Shown here piece by piece: positions 1 to 7,473 of a stretch of DNA of 35,067 nt. The number at the start of each line of letters is the position of its first letter. The first letter of the stretch is position 1. The notes below the pieces were generated by a model that saw only the letters and a program-made list of their open reading frames with translations, was not told the origin of the DNA and searched no databases. The position numbers and the translations under genes were made by a program. This stretch comes from Pedobacter cryoconitis (lineage in GTDB: Bacteria; Bacteroidota; Bacteroidia; Sphingobacteriales; Sphingobacteriaceae): the NCBI RefSeq assembly GCF_003259615.1, contig NZ_QLLR01000045.1, positions 1 to 35,067 on the forward strand. The letters are read 5' to 3'.

Positions 1-6
1 GTAGAT

Positions 7-73
7 ATTCCGATGAAATGACACCAGTATTCCGCACTAAAGTACCCCATTTATTCCGGGGCAAAACACGCCA
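7..73. repeat. Left terminal repeat array of the IS21 element (3 copies)
   Basis: Three units begin with ATTCCG at about 7, 29 and 53 and run about 20 bases each. Read on the minus strand they match the unit repeated at 2497-2692; for example, 29-49 reverse-complements to a form of GGGGTACTTTAGTGCGGAAT. They are the inverted counterpart of the right-end array and the expected binding sites of the transposase. More copies may lie left of the window. Confidence 0.75.
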
Positions 74-120
74 GCCAGACCGGCCGTAACATCACTAAGC
101 AAGAGTGATATTTTCCAAAG

Positions 121-852
121 TTAGTGATTCTTTTTCTTTCTCAAAGATTTGCCCGTAAGGGCGATTCTATGTGCAGAAGCTGCCAGTCTGTCCATAATAG
201 CATCGGCGAGTGTTGGTTCATCAATAAAGTTGTACCAGCTGTCCACTGGTAGCTGTGAGGTAATCATGGTAGCACCATTTCCATACCTGTCTTCCAGAAT
301 ATCCAGCAGAGCAATCCTTGCATCATTATTCAGCGCCTTGAGGCCGAAATCATCCAGGATCAGTAGCTTATTAGCGGAGATACCCCTAATCCATTTAAGA
401 TAAGATCCATCAAGTCTGGCCTGAGCAAGTGCCTCCAGAAACTTATTCATACTAAAGTATTGTGTGCGATAACCGAGCAGACAAGAGCTACGCCCCAGTG
501 CACAGGCCAGAAAAGATTTACCACATCCGGTGGCACCTGTGATCAGTACATTCTCGCCTTTCTCTATGAACATACCATCAGAAAGCCTTAGTACCTGCTC
601 CCTTGTAATGCCTCTGTCTGCCGTACAGAGTATATCTTCTGGCAAAGCATGATAGCGTAGTTTACTTGCCTTGAGATACTTTTGGGTGCGTGCGTGATCG
701 CGGTATTCCACTTCTGCCTGTGTGATCATCGCGATCAAAGCATGGACGTCTTGTAGTTCATGGACAGGAAGAGATAAGGAGGCTTCATAACGTTTAGCCA
801 TGCCCGTCAGTTTAAGGGTCTTGAGTTGTTCTACTGTGTTTTGTGTATTCAT
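121..852 (-). CDS. istB: IS21 transposition helper ATPase IstB
   Basis: This is the AAA+ ATPase that assists the IstA transposase in target selection and strand transfer. A P-loop GATGCGKS lies at residues 106-113, and a Walker B segment LLILDD followed by FG lies at 163-168. The 243-residue length is normal for IstB. It starts 19 bases after the istA stop, so the two are almost certainly co-transcribed and translationally linked. No frameshift or premature stop is visible, so the gene looks functional. The family assignment is secure; the specificity of target choice cannot be read from the sequence. Confidence 0.95.
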   Translation of the reverse strand: MNTQNTVEQLKTLKLTGMAKRYEASLSLPVHELQDVHALIAMITQAEVEYRDHARTQKYLKASKLRYHALPEDILCTADRGITREQVLRLSDGMFIEKGENVLITGATGCGKSFLACALGRSSCLLGYRTQYFSMNKFLEALAQARLDGSYLKWIRGISANKLLILDDFGLKALNNDARIALLDILEDRYGNGATMITSQLPVDSWYNFIDEPTLADAIMDRLAASAHRIALTGKSLRKKKNH

Positions 853-871
853 TTTTATTGATTATATCAGG

Positions 872-2437
872 TTAGTTATAGGCTTCAGGGCCTCTAAGAT
901 TATTATGGGTGGGGATACGAAACTCCGGATTGCTTTCCTCCTCCAGCAGATCCATGTTATTGTCAAGGATATTCTTGATCGCAGTATAGCTGAACTTGTG
1001 TCCCCTTAAGCCTCGTTTACAGGCGGCTTCCATACGTACCCGGCCAAAGGCATCCATCAGCCTTAGTAAGCCAAGGCAAGCGGTATAGGATTGGTCAATC
1101 ACTAGTTTGCTATCCATTACCTTTTTAAAGAAATCCAGTGTATAAGGTCCGTTATCTTCTGCTTTACTGAGGTAATACTCAGGACTCCATCCACGTTGTC
1201 GGCTGATCGCCTGATGCCTTTCAGGCATATGTTCTTTGATACTGGTGTAACCATGAGGTGTATAGTTCCTGCTGTGAAGAGCGATTCGCTGGCCATCATG
1301 GTAGATCTCAACATGGTCTGAACAATAGGCAATACGTACCTCTTTTCCTATGTAGCGATAGGGCACAGAATAAAAGTGCCAGTCTTCACCCACCAGCACA
1401 TGATAATGCTTTTGTACTTTTGCTTTGGTATAATGACGGATACTGTATGGCGATTCAGGGAGTCTCTGAAGCACTGCTTTCTCCTGGTTGTCAAATAACT
1501 CCTGTCTGCTAAATATCTTCTTCTGAAAGTTGATCTGATGGTGCTGGTTCAGTTTTTCCCTGATGGCGCTGTTGAGTTCATTCAAGCTGTGAAAAGTTTG
1601 GTTGCGAAGTGCCGCATAAATACGTCTGTAGGTGATCTTCACATTATTCTCTACGGATGGCTTGTCTTTGGGCTTGTATGGCCTGGCTGCAAGTAAGCCA
1701 ATGTGATTATGGTTTGCCCAGCTTTCGAGCATATCAGTAAAAGCAGGTTCGTATTTACAGCTTTTAGATACCCATTGTCTCATATTATCTGATTTGACGC
1801 TTAGCGGAACTCCGCCAAAGTAATCCAGCGTATGGTTTAAAGCTTTTACCACCTGTGGAAGTTTCGCATCCGGTAAAGCTTCTACATAACCGAAGCCACT
1901 GAAAGGAAGTACAGCCACATAAACCGGGCAGGCGACTAGTTCCCCTGTTGAAGGATCAACAAAGTGCAACATATCACCTGCAAAGTCTACCTCCAGTAGC
2001 CTACCTGGATGGTGAACGAAGTGCATCACAGCATTATTCAATTTCATCTGATCCTGCAGTAATTCACAGAACCGTGAATACTGGAAGCCAGCGGGATAGT
2101 CTTTGATATACTCCTCCCAAAGTAATAGGCGGGTTACTCCAGTACGGCTAAGTTCTTTATTGAAGTATTCAATAAGACTGTTAAAGTGAATTTTACGGGG
2201 GTCAGTATCCTCCGGTACAATAGGCTTTATCAATCCTAGAGTCTGTTCCAGCTGTTCATCAGATCGCTTTAACAACTCACTGAAATCGATGCCTGTCTGG
2301 ATGAACTTTCCCAAGTAGAGGGCAATAGTTTTCCTGGTAATCTTTACTTCCTTTTCTATAGCCCGTTGGGAAACACCGCGTTCAAGAAATATAAGTATCT
2401 GTCTTATCTTATGCATACTAAGTAGCTTATTTGCCAT
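872..2437 (-). CDS. istA: IS21 transposase IstA
   Basis: This is the DDE-type transposase of the element. An N-terminal helix-turn-helix (around ERGVSQRAIEKEVKITRKT) is followed by an rve integrase core. The likely catalytic triad, numbered from the first in-frame Met at 2464, is D160 (LEVDFAGD), D226 (KSDN) and E272 (SVENN). I prefer the start at 2437, giving MANKLLSMHKIRQ, because IstA proteins of this group typically begin that way; the in-frame Met at 2464 adds only nine residues. istB follows immediately. The frame is intact from the helix-turn-helix to the C-terminus, which suggests an active or recently active element. Confidence 0.93.
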   Translation of the reverse strand: MANKLLSMHKIRQILIFLERGVSQRAIEKEVKITRKTIALYLGKFIQTGIDFSELLKRSDEQLEQTLGLIKPIVPEDTDPRKIHFNSLIEYFNKELSRTGVTRLLLWEEYIKDYPAGFQYSRFCELLQDQMKLNNAVMHFVHHPGRLLEVDFAGDMLHFVDPSTGELVACPVYVAVLPFSGFGYVEALPDAKLPQVVKALNHTLDYFGGVPLSVKSDNMRQWVSKSCKYEPAFTDMLESWANHNHIGLLAARPYKPKDKPSVENNVKITYRRIYAALRNQTFHSLNELNSAIREKLNQHHQINFQKKIFSRQELFDNQEKAVLQRLPESPYSIRHYTKAKVQKHYHVLVGEDWHFYSVPYRYIGKEVRIAYCSDHVEIYHDGQRIALHSRNYTPHGYTSIKEHMPERHQAISRQRGWSPEYYLSKAEDNGPYTLDFFKKVMDSKLVIDQSYTACLGLLRLMDAFGRVRMEAACKRGLRGHKFSYTAIKNILDNNMDLLEEESNPEFRIPTHNNLRGPEAYN

Positions 2438-2496
2438 ACTACATTGGGGTTGGTTACAAACCAAACATATAGTAATTGGCGGTTAAACTCTGCTTA

Positions 2497-2692
2497 GTGG
2501 CGTACTTTGGCGCGGAATAAGTGGTGTACTTTGTGTCGGAATGTCAGCCCGCTACAAGTATTACTCCTTTAGCAAAGTGGTGTACTTTGCAGCGGAATAA
2601 TTGGTAACCTTTCCAGCGGAATACTGGTGGACTTTGCTCCGGAATAGGTGGTGTACTTTGTAGCGGAATCGTGGCGTACTATACAGCGGAAT
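2497..2692. repeat. Right terminal repeat array of the IS21 element (7 copies)
   Basis: Seven direct copies of a unit of about 22 bp, consensus GTGGTGTACTTTGnAGCGGAAT, lie at about 2497-2519, 2521-2542, 2577-2598, 2601-2622, 2625-2645, 2648-2669 and 2671-2692. Spacing is mostly 0-2 bases, with one gap of 34 bases after the second copy. The fourth and fifth copies are the most diverged. Their position between istA and the outer boundary and the inverted copies at the other end identify them as transposase-binding terminal repeats, not a CRISPR array. Confidence 0.85.
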
Positions 2693-2850
2693 ATCCAGAT
2701 ACCAACTTAGGATTACCAAAGGACTTTTTCAAGCAGTTTTTAAGTCCGAAAATCTCTACTTTATAAAAGTCCGGTTTTGTGGGGAGAAGTCATATGAATT
2801 TTCGCTTCTTTTACAGTTCGATTTTTAGGAGGGGTTACAGGTTACAAGAT

Positions 2851-2858
2851 TACTTTTG
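2851..2858 (+). promoter_or_regulatory. Possible -7 element for the vsr-like gene
   Basis: TACTTTTG fits the Bacteroidota -7 consensus TAnnTTTG and lies 45 bases before the ATG at 2904. The expected TTG about 20 bases further upstream is poor (the sequence there is TTTTTAGGA), so this is only a candidate. No Shine-Dalgarno sequence precedes the ATG. Confidence 0.35.
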
Positions 2859-2903
2859 TTATGTTAAGTTAAAACACCTGTAAATATATATTGTTATTGC
2901 AAT

Positions 2904-3407
2904 ATGGATAGCAAAGAGTATAAAAATCATGATGAAATCATAAAAGTTCCCCGCTTTACAAGTGACTCTGGCTTTCATACTAATGAGCATCGGAGTATTA
3001 ATATGTCTAAAATAAAGGCTAAAAATAGTGCGGCCGAAATGTTATTAAGAAAAGCGCTTTGGGCCAAGGGAATCCGGTATAGAGTTCACGTCAATCAACT
3101 AATAGGTAAGCCTGATCTTGTAATAAAGAAATATCATTTGGTTATATTTATTGATGGTAGTTTTTGGCATGGGTATCAGTGGGATAAGAAAAGACTCAGT
3201 ATAAAAGATAATAAAGATTTTTGGATACCTAAAATAGAACGCAATATGCAGCGTGATAATAGTTATAATGAAATCTTAAAATCTAAAGGATATACTGTTA
3301 TGAGATTTTGGGATCATGATGTAAAAAAGAGATTAGATGCATGTATAAATCAAATTATGCTTTATCTTGAAGCAGCCAAGAATGGAAAAATTCCGGTATC
3401 GGAGTGA
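2904..3407 (+). CDS. Vsr-like DNA mismatch endonuclease
   Basis: Vsr nucleases nick beside T:G mismatches that arise when 5-methylcytosine deaminates, and they usually accompany C5 methyltransferases such as the one at 4488-5660. The fold is recognisable from MSKIKAKNSAAEMLLRKALW (34-53), GKPDLV with catalytic Asp71, FWHGYQW (87-93) and KIERNMQRD (110-118). Aligned by eye to E. coli Vsr, His64 becomes Asp84. The four zinc ligands C66, H71, C73 and C117 become Ser86, Tyr91, Trp93 and His138. His69 is kept as His89. I believe zinc-less Vsr variants with an FIDG-type motif are fairly common. The first 25-30 residues are outside the conserved domain, so a start at Met34 is also possible. The gene converges on the nuclease gene with 11 bases between them. 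Confidence 0.85.
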   Translation: MDSKEYKNHDEIIKVPRFTSDSGFHTNEHRSINMSKIKAKNSAAEMLLRKALWAKGIRYRVHVNQLIGKPDLVIKKYHLVIFIDGSFWHGYQWDKKRLSIKDNKDFWIPKIERNMQRDNSYNEILKSKGYTVMRFWDHDVKKRLDACINQIMLYLEAAKNGKIPVSE

Positions 3408-3418
3408 AAATATAAAAA

Positions 3419-4510
3419 TTAGTTTTGATCAACTAAAACAGGTTCCATATAGCAATCCAGAAATGATTCTGTTACGCCCTTAATTTTTCTACGTTGACAT
3501 AAGGAATATAATTCTTCGACTGCTGAGTAAGGAAAGAATCTGATGTTAAGATCACGAAACTGAGGATGGTTTGCTTCTTTAATAACCTTTGCTCTGTCTT
3601 CATCCGATGCGACAATTACATAACGAAGATCTTCTAATCCTATAAAAAGATCTTTAAATTTTTTCATTCTGGTTAGTCCGCTGGTTACACCTGTAGAGTG
3701 CTCAACCTCCATTACAGCTGGCATTAGTTTACCATTTTTGAACCAAATACAGTCAATTAATAATGCCGCTTTAGCAGCATCCTGATAGGCTGTTAATAAT
3801 TTTTCGTCTTGTAATCGGGAAATAACACCTTCGAATTCTCCTATTTTTTTATTTTGGTACATAATGCCCTTATCATTTTGGGCTATCCAAGTTCTGAAGT
3901 TGAGCTGTTTTCCAATAAAGTATAAAGCAATCTGTATTTGAGCATGTCTCCGCTTAATTGCAATATCTATCATTGGCTCTATTGTAGGTTCTGAAGATAA
4001 TACTAGCGCATCATAAGTGGCTTCCTGTGCTGGGAGTTCAGAAATAACAACCTGAGTTTTTATTTCTTTAATTTTTCCAGCAGTATGAGGTTCATCAGGT
4101 GTCCATATTAGATGCTTATGACCTTGCTTAATGACAGCTTTTCCTCCATTAGTTTCTATTCTTCCGGGATAAGCGAAATGAAATTGAGGGGTATAAGCAA
4201 GTAAAGCTTCTAATACGCTTCTAGTATTATAACTACCGGCAAGTACACGATCAAAATTAATAGGCTGGTCTGGAATAAAAGCGTTTGCTATTCTCCAAAT
4301 TAGCTCAGATGATATAGGTTCTATCTTTTTACCAACTGAACTTTCACCTTTTGAAGGATTCCATCTTTTAATACGGATGGGTCCTTCAGGAAGATCTGCA
4401 TTAATAATTTCAATAAGACCTTTGTTTCTCGCGTCTATATAATTGTAAGTTATAGATTTATCAAGTTGATTGATAAATGAAACTATATTAGCGGCTGATA
4501 GTCTCTGCAT
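3419..4510 (-). CDS. Predicted type II restriction endonuclease
   Basis: I do not recognise the family, but position makes a restriction enzyme the best call. The gene overlaps the end of the cytosine methyltransferase gene by 23 bases on the same strand and faces a Vsr-like gene. The 363-residue protein has no signal peptide or membrane segment. A possible PD-(D/E)xK-type site lies in the C-terminal half: Asp in LLIDCIWFKNGK followed by AVMEVEHSTGVTSGL. The run LEDLRYVIVASDEDRAKVI looks like a beta strand and turn in the same domain. The N-terminal half may recognise DNA. The recognition sequence cannot be inferred. Confidence 0.7.
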   Translation of the reverse strand: MQRLSAANIVSFINQLDKSITYNYIDARNKGLIEIINADLPEGPIRIKRWNPSKGESSVGKKIEPISSELIWRIANAFIPDQPINFDRVLAGSYNTRSVLEALLAYTPQFHFAYPGRIETNGGKAVIKQGHKHLIWTPDEPHTAGKIKEIKTQVVISELPAQEATYDALVLSSEPTIEPMIDIAIKRRHAQIQIALYFIGKQLNFRTWIAQNDKGIMYQNKKIGEFEGVISRLQDEKLLTAYQDAAKAALLIDCIWFKNGKLMPAVMEVEHSTGVTSGLTRMKKFKDLFIGLEDLRYVIVASDEDRAKVIKEANHPQFRDLNIRFFPYSAVEELYSLCQRRKIKGVTESFLDCYMEPVLVDQN

Positions 4511-5660
4511 ACAATGGAGCTTTAGTTTTAGGAGTCAGGTCAGAAATAAAATCGGCAATAGTATTTGCTAATCCCTTTGCCGCAATATAAGGTACACCGT
4601 TACCAATGGTTTTGAACATATCTGTCAGTGATATGTTTTCTGGTATCACGAATTCGGCTGGTAGTGATTGAATAGCTAAAGACTCTGCAGCCGAGAGCCG
4701 CCTAGGTAAATATGGATGAAGATGTACTTCATTATTTCCATATGCTGCAGTGGGGGAGTATCTCCATCTATGTAGCCTTTTATAAGATTTTTTTAAATCA
4801 TCACCTTCTGAAATAGTTTGGAATTTTACTAGCCCAGCCCTTGGAGTAAAGTAATGTTTTGCGTTAGGATGATTTTGTACATCATTTTTTTTAAACCAAT
4901 GATCGACAGTGAGTTCTTTAATTATATTCTCTGGGATTGATCGCTCACCATTTTCAGCAAATAAGTCTTGTGATGGCCAGTCTTTTGCGAAAATTTCTTT
5001 TTGATCATATAGAGTATTTGAAGCCCAGTTAAATTTGTCAATAGTTGACTGGTAATTTCCAATTTTAGTATATCTAGATAAGAAATTTTTATGAAATCCA
5101 ATAAGGATGATCCTTTGACGGTCTTGAGGTGCACCATATTCAATTGCATTAATTAAGTTCTCAGTAAGGTAATAGCCATTTTCTTTTAATTTTAATTTCA
5201 AAGATTCAAAGAATTCTCTGTGTTTTGCTGTACGGTATAGACCCTTCACATTTTCAAACAAGAAAAAATCAGGCTTAGTTCTACAAACTAAATCTATATA
5301 TGTTCCTGATAACTTACCGTTTTCACCATGTTTGCCCTTGTTTTTTCCACCAACAGAAAAGTCAGGGCAAGGTGGGCCGCCAATGAAACCTGTTACGTTA
5401 TAGATTTTTTTAGAGTCCTCTAAGTGGTTATTTAATTGAGCGAACTCATCTGGTTCTAAATACTTTGTTATGTCTTTAACATCATACCCATACTTTGGAA
5501 TTGGAGTATTTAAGCTTTTTCTTGCCCCTTTGTAAATATCCATAAATGCTTTATGATATTCGTTAACAAATAAGGTCTCAAAAGAGCCTGTCATTTCAAA
5601 TCCCAAATCTAAAAATCCTGCACCTGCAAAAAAAGAAAATATGCCCGTTTTATTAATCAT
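4488..5660 (-). CDS. DNA cytosine-C5 methyltransferase
   Basis: It transfers a methyl group from S-adenosylmethionine to C5 of cytosine and protects host DNA from the partner nuclease. Nearly all family motifs are present: I, FSFFAGAGFLDLGF (8-21, SAM binding); IV, GGPPCPDFS with catalytic Cys98; VI, ENV (136-138); VIII, QDRQRIILIG (179-188); IX, RRLSAAESLAIQSLP; X, IGNGVPYIAAKGLANTI near the C-terminus. The target-recognition region lies between VIII and IX (about 190-310). The ATG at 5660 is the only reasonable start, because motif I begins at residue 8. The gene is complete at 390 residues and is read before the nuclease gene, the usual order for establishing protection first. Confidence 0.95.
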   Translation of the reverse strand: MINKTGIFSFFAGAGFLDLGFEMTGSFETLFVNEYHKAFMDIYKGARKSLNTPIPKYGYDVKDITKYLEPDEFAQLNNHLEDSKKIYNVTGFIGGPPCPDFSVGGKNKGKHGENGKLSGTYIDLVCRTKPDFFLFENVKGLYRTAKHREFFESLKLKLKENGYYLTENLINAIEYGAPQDRQRIILIGFHKNFLSRYTKIGNYQSTIDKFNWASNTLYDQKEIFAKDWPSQDLFAENGERSIPENIIKELTVDHWFKKNDVQNHPNAKHYFTPRAGLVKFQTISEGDDLKKSYKRLHRWRYSPTAAYGNNEVHLHPYLPRRLSAAESLAIQSLPAEFVIPENISLTDMFKTIGNGVPYIAAKGLANTIADFISDLTPKTKAPLYAETISR

Positions 5661-5665
5661 TGCAT

Positions 5666-5673
5666 CAAAGATA
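5666..5673 (-). promoter_or_regulatory. Possible -7 element very close to the methyltransferase start
   Basis: On the minus strand TATCTTTG matches TAnnTTTG and ends only five bases before the ATG at 5660, so a transcript from it would be leaderless or nearly so. I see no matching TTG at the correct upstream distance. The match may be chance in AT-rich DNA. Confidence 0.25.
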
Positions 5674-6266
5674 CGAACTACGTTTACAATATATTAGTTG
5701 ATCAGACAATATAATGGATTTGTATATCAAATTTTTTTTCTTGTAATTTTAAGTTATGATGCGGAGATGATCGATGCTGTGAGAAAATCAACAGGATTAC
5801 TGAGCAGAAATGCAGGATTCTTTTATCATACCGATTGAAAAATCTGCAAAAATGCTATAGGAGCTGTAGTATTAGGTTACTTTTTAGTATACGAAAATTT
5901 ATTCAAAAGGATAGGCTCGATTCAGTTATTAGAGACATCAATTCTGTTTTTTCTTTGTTAATTATCTTAATTAAGCTATTTAATCTGAAAGTCTAATTTT
6001 ATCTTTTAACATAAATCCTAATTCTTCGGCAGCAGGTTGGCAAAGTCTTCTTAAAAATTACTGGCTCCATCAAATACCTTTTCACCGAAAATCTTTAAAT
6101 TAACCTATATGGAGCTATTCCTGACAGATCACTAACAATCTTTTGATTGTCTTTTTCCATAAATAGTTAATTGATTTTGCTTTATAGTCTTAAGGATTTA
6201 TGAACATAATTTAACATAAACAAACTTTAGCTAATCACTTGCATTTTATTTGTGAATTTCCATTAA
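5674..6266. other. AT-rich gap without a supported gene
   Basis: About 600 bases separate the methyltransferase from the Xre gene. All frames are broken by stops. The longest piece that looks even slightly coding is an ATG at 5767 followed by about 23 codons, with no homology that I recognise. I see no tRNA, strong hairpin or repeat. It may be a remnant left by past rearrangement of the restriction-modification island. Confidence 0.5.
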
Positions 6267-6524
6267 TTACTCAAGACCAGCATTAAAGTCAATGTTGAAA
6301 TTAAAATCTAGAAGTTTTGTTGGATGAATCTTTAGGCCAACTGCAAGCTTTTTCAGTGTCAGTATGTTAGGCCCACTTTCGCCATTTTCATACTTAACTA
6401 TATCACCCGTGTTTACTCCACTTAATTTTGAAAATTCACGAAAACTCAGTTTTCGTTCTTCTCTTAATCCTTTTAAGTGCTTACCAAACTCCTTTAAAAT
6501 ATCTCTCTCGTTATCGCTAATCAT
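6267..6524 (-). CDS. Small Xre/HTH_3-type transcriptional regulator
   Basis: The 85-residue protein is almost entirely one lambda-repressor-type helix-turn-helix (FGKHLKGLREERKLSFREFS, then LSGVNTGDIVKYENGESGP, then ILTLKKLAVGLKIHPTKLL). It should bind an operator as a dimer. An in-frame Met at 6590 would add 22 mostly hydrophobic residues that do not belong to the family and would overlap the plus-strand promoter at 6584-6614, so I start at 6524. Its size resembles the C (controller) proteins of restriction-modification systems and the antitoxins or immunity repressors of mobile elements. It is divergent from the structured RNA and the 160-residue protein gene and could control either. The target is inference. 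Confidence 0.85.
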   Translation of the reverse strand: MISDNERDILKEFGKHLKGLREERKLSFREFSKLSGVNTGDIVKYENGESGPNILTLKKLAVGLKIHPTKLLDFNFNIDFNAGLE

Positions 6525-6583
6525 CGTAATAAAATGAGAAACCAAGGTCAAATAAATGAAAAATAAAAACGTCATGTAATTCC

Positions 6584-6614
6584 TTGACACTTTAAGATAT
6601 TTGTTATATATTTG
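6584..6614 (+). promoter_or_regulatory. Bacteroidota-type promoter for the structured RNA
   Basis: TTG at 6584-6586 and TATATTTG at 6607-6614 are separated by 20 bases, an exact fit to the Bacteroidota vegetative promoter (TTG, 19-21 bases, TAnnTTTG). Transcription should start near 6620, about 70 bases before the structured region. It lies just upstream of the divergent Xre gene, so the regulator could bind here. Confidence 0.7.
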
Positions 6615-6688
6615 ATTTGTAGAAAATATAATTAACCATATGATGTAGTTTAAAACAATCGTACTTCATTTAGAAGAGGTATAAAACT

Positions 6689-6893
6689 TGAAGAGTCTCG
6701 TCGCTCAAAGCTGACACCCAAGAATGCGAGGCGGTAAGTTAAAATACCCATGTCTAAATAAAATGCTATTTTAGCGTTTTATTATAGGGGTGGGGCTTGC
6801 CGTAAATCCACAATCTTGGGTGTCAACTAGGAGCGGTGGTAGGTGAGTCCCACCCGTATTTTTATCAAAATGGTAAAAATATAGGACTCTTCA
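6689..6893 (+). ncRNA. Candidate structured non-coding RNA or long 5' leader
   Basis: Complementary segments nest into a compact multi-branched fold. P1: 6689-6697 with 6885-6893 (9 bp). P2: CGCTC 6702-6706 with GAGCG 6831-6835. P3: GACACCCAAGA 6713-6723 with 6814-6824 (11 bp, perfect). P4: 6731-6738 with 6796-6803 (8 bp with G-U pairs). P5: 6757-6768 with 6772-6783 (12 bp, one G-U, 3-base loop). P6: GGTGG 6835-6839 with CCACC 6850-6854, alternative to P2 at one base. P7: 6856-6866 with 6872-6882 (11 bp, with G-U pairs). There is no reading frame through it. A good promoter lies upstream, and the 160-residue protein gene begins 28 bases after P1 closes. I could not match it to RNase P, tmRNA, 6S, SRP RNA or any riboswitch I know. 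It could be a stand-alone RNA or a regulatory leader. Confidence 0.7.
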
Positions 6894-6920
6894 TATTTAT
6901 TAGTAATTAACACTAAAAAT

Positions 6921-7403
6921 ATGAAACCGAATTTTGCAAAACAATCCAAAGCCATCCCTCCAACAGAGCAAGAATCAATTGATTCTATGAATGCTAAACA
7001 CACTTACAACCATGTCTGTGTATTTCATGAAACCATTCTGCACATCCTTGGAAACAGTGATGTCTCAGGCCTAAAAGTAACTGAATTAAAGAGTATTGAA
7101 TACTTTGCTCTTACAATAATTCGTTTGCTTGATGCTGAGAAAATATCAGACAGTGTAAAAAGCCAATACAAAGCACAGATTGCCAAGAACACTGCCGAAG
7201 TCCGCAAGATAACTCCAAAAAAAGGAAATGATTTTCAGGCAACAAAGAGCCTTCATGATCTGCTTAACTGGATAAATTTCACAAATTATCGAACTAGGCT
7301 AACTATTGAAATGATTCTTGATGACTACTACTATCACTTTCCAATTTTCCAGAACAGTATAACCATGCAAGGCCATTTCATCCAGCAAACGGCATCGCAA
7401 TAA
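6921..7403 (+). CDS. Hypothetical protein downstream of the structured RNA
   Basis: I do not recognise this 160-residue protein. It has no signal peptide, membrane segment, cysteine pair or obvious catalytic motif. It looks mostly helical, with an amphipathic stretch LKSIEYFALTIIRLLDAEKI, a basic linker (AEVRKITPKKGND) and an aromatic C-terminal segment (LDDYYYHFPIF). It begins 28 bases after the closing stem of the RNA candidate and is probably read from the same promoter at 6584-6614, so the RNA may be its leader or its partner. The thioredoxin gene follows after 70 bases on the same strand. A reverse transcriptase, HEPN nuclease or RteC identity was considered, but no supporting motif is present. 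Confidence 0.75.
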   Translation: MKPNFAKQSKAIPPTEQESIDSMNAKHTYNHVCVFHETILHILGNSDVSGLKVTELKSIEYFALTIIRLLDAEKISDSVKSQYKAQIAKNTAEVRKITPKKGNDFQATKSLHDLLNWINFTNYRTRLTIEMILDDYYYHFPIFQNSITMQGHFIQQTASQ

Positions 7404-7473
7404 TTTTCTTTACCAATTCAACCATGATACCCGCATAAACAATTCACAGGTATCATCATTTCAACTTAACAAC

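Larger units (their letters stand above)
1..2692 (-). mobile_element. IS21-family insertion sequence, left end possibly cut by window edge
   Basis: The element carries istB and istA in the usual istA-istB order on the minus strand, flanked by short repeats that read inwards from each end. Seven copies of a unit close to GTGGTGTACTTTGnAGCGGAAT lie at the istA end, and three inverted copies lie at the left end. Multiple transposase-binding repeats near the termini are typical of IS21 elements. The right boundary is taken as the end of the last repeat (2692). I cannot fix the left boundary or a target duplication, because the window starts there. Confidence 0.85.

Noticed and set aside
2497..2692. 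Regular short repeats resembling a CRISPR array
   Set aside because: Most units abut with no spacers of 30-40 bases, inverted copies lie at the other end of the same IS21 element, and no cas genes are present.
5767..5838. Short ATG frame of about 23 codons in the gap after the methyltransferase
   Set aside because: It is too short, has no recognisable features and is surrounded by stops in AT-rich DNA.
6525..6590. Longer start of the Xre gene at 6590
   Set aside because: The 22 added residues are hydrophobic, do not belong to the HTH fold and would overlap the plus-strand promoter.
6689..6893. Retron msr-msd RNA
   Set aside because: The closing inverted repeat is retron-like, but the window contains no reverse transcriptase and the adjacent 160-residue protein has no RT motifs.
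6689..6893. Known housekeeping RNA or riboswitch (RNase P, tmRNA, 6S, SRP, cobalamin, TPP, lysine)
   Set aside because: None of the conserved sequence blocks I know for these classes is present. Without a database search this is a judgement from memory.
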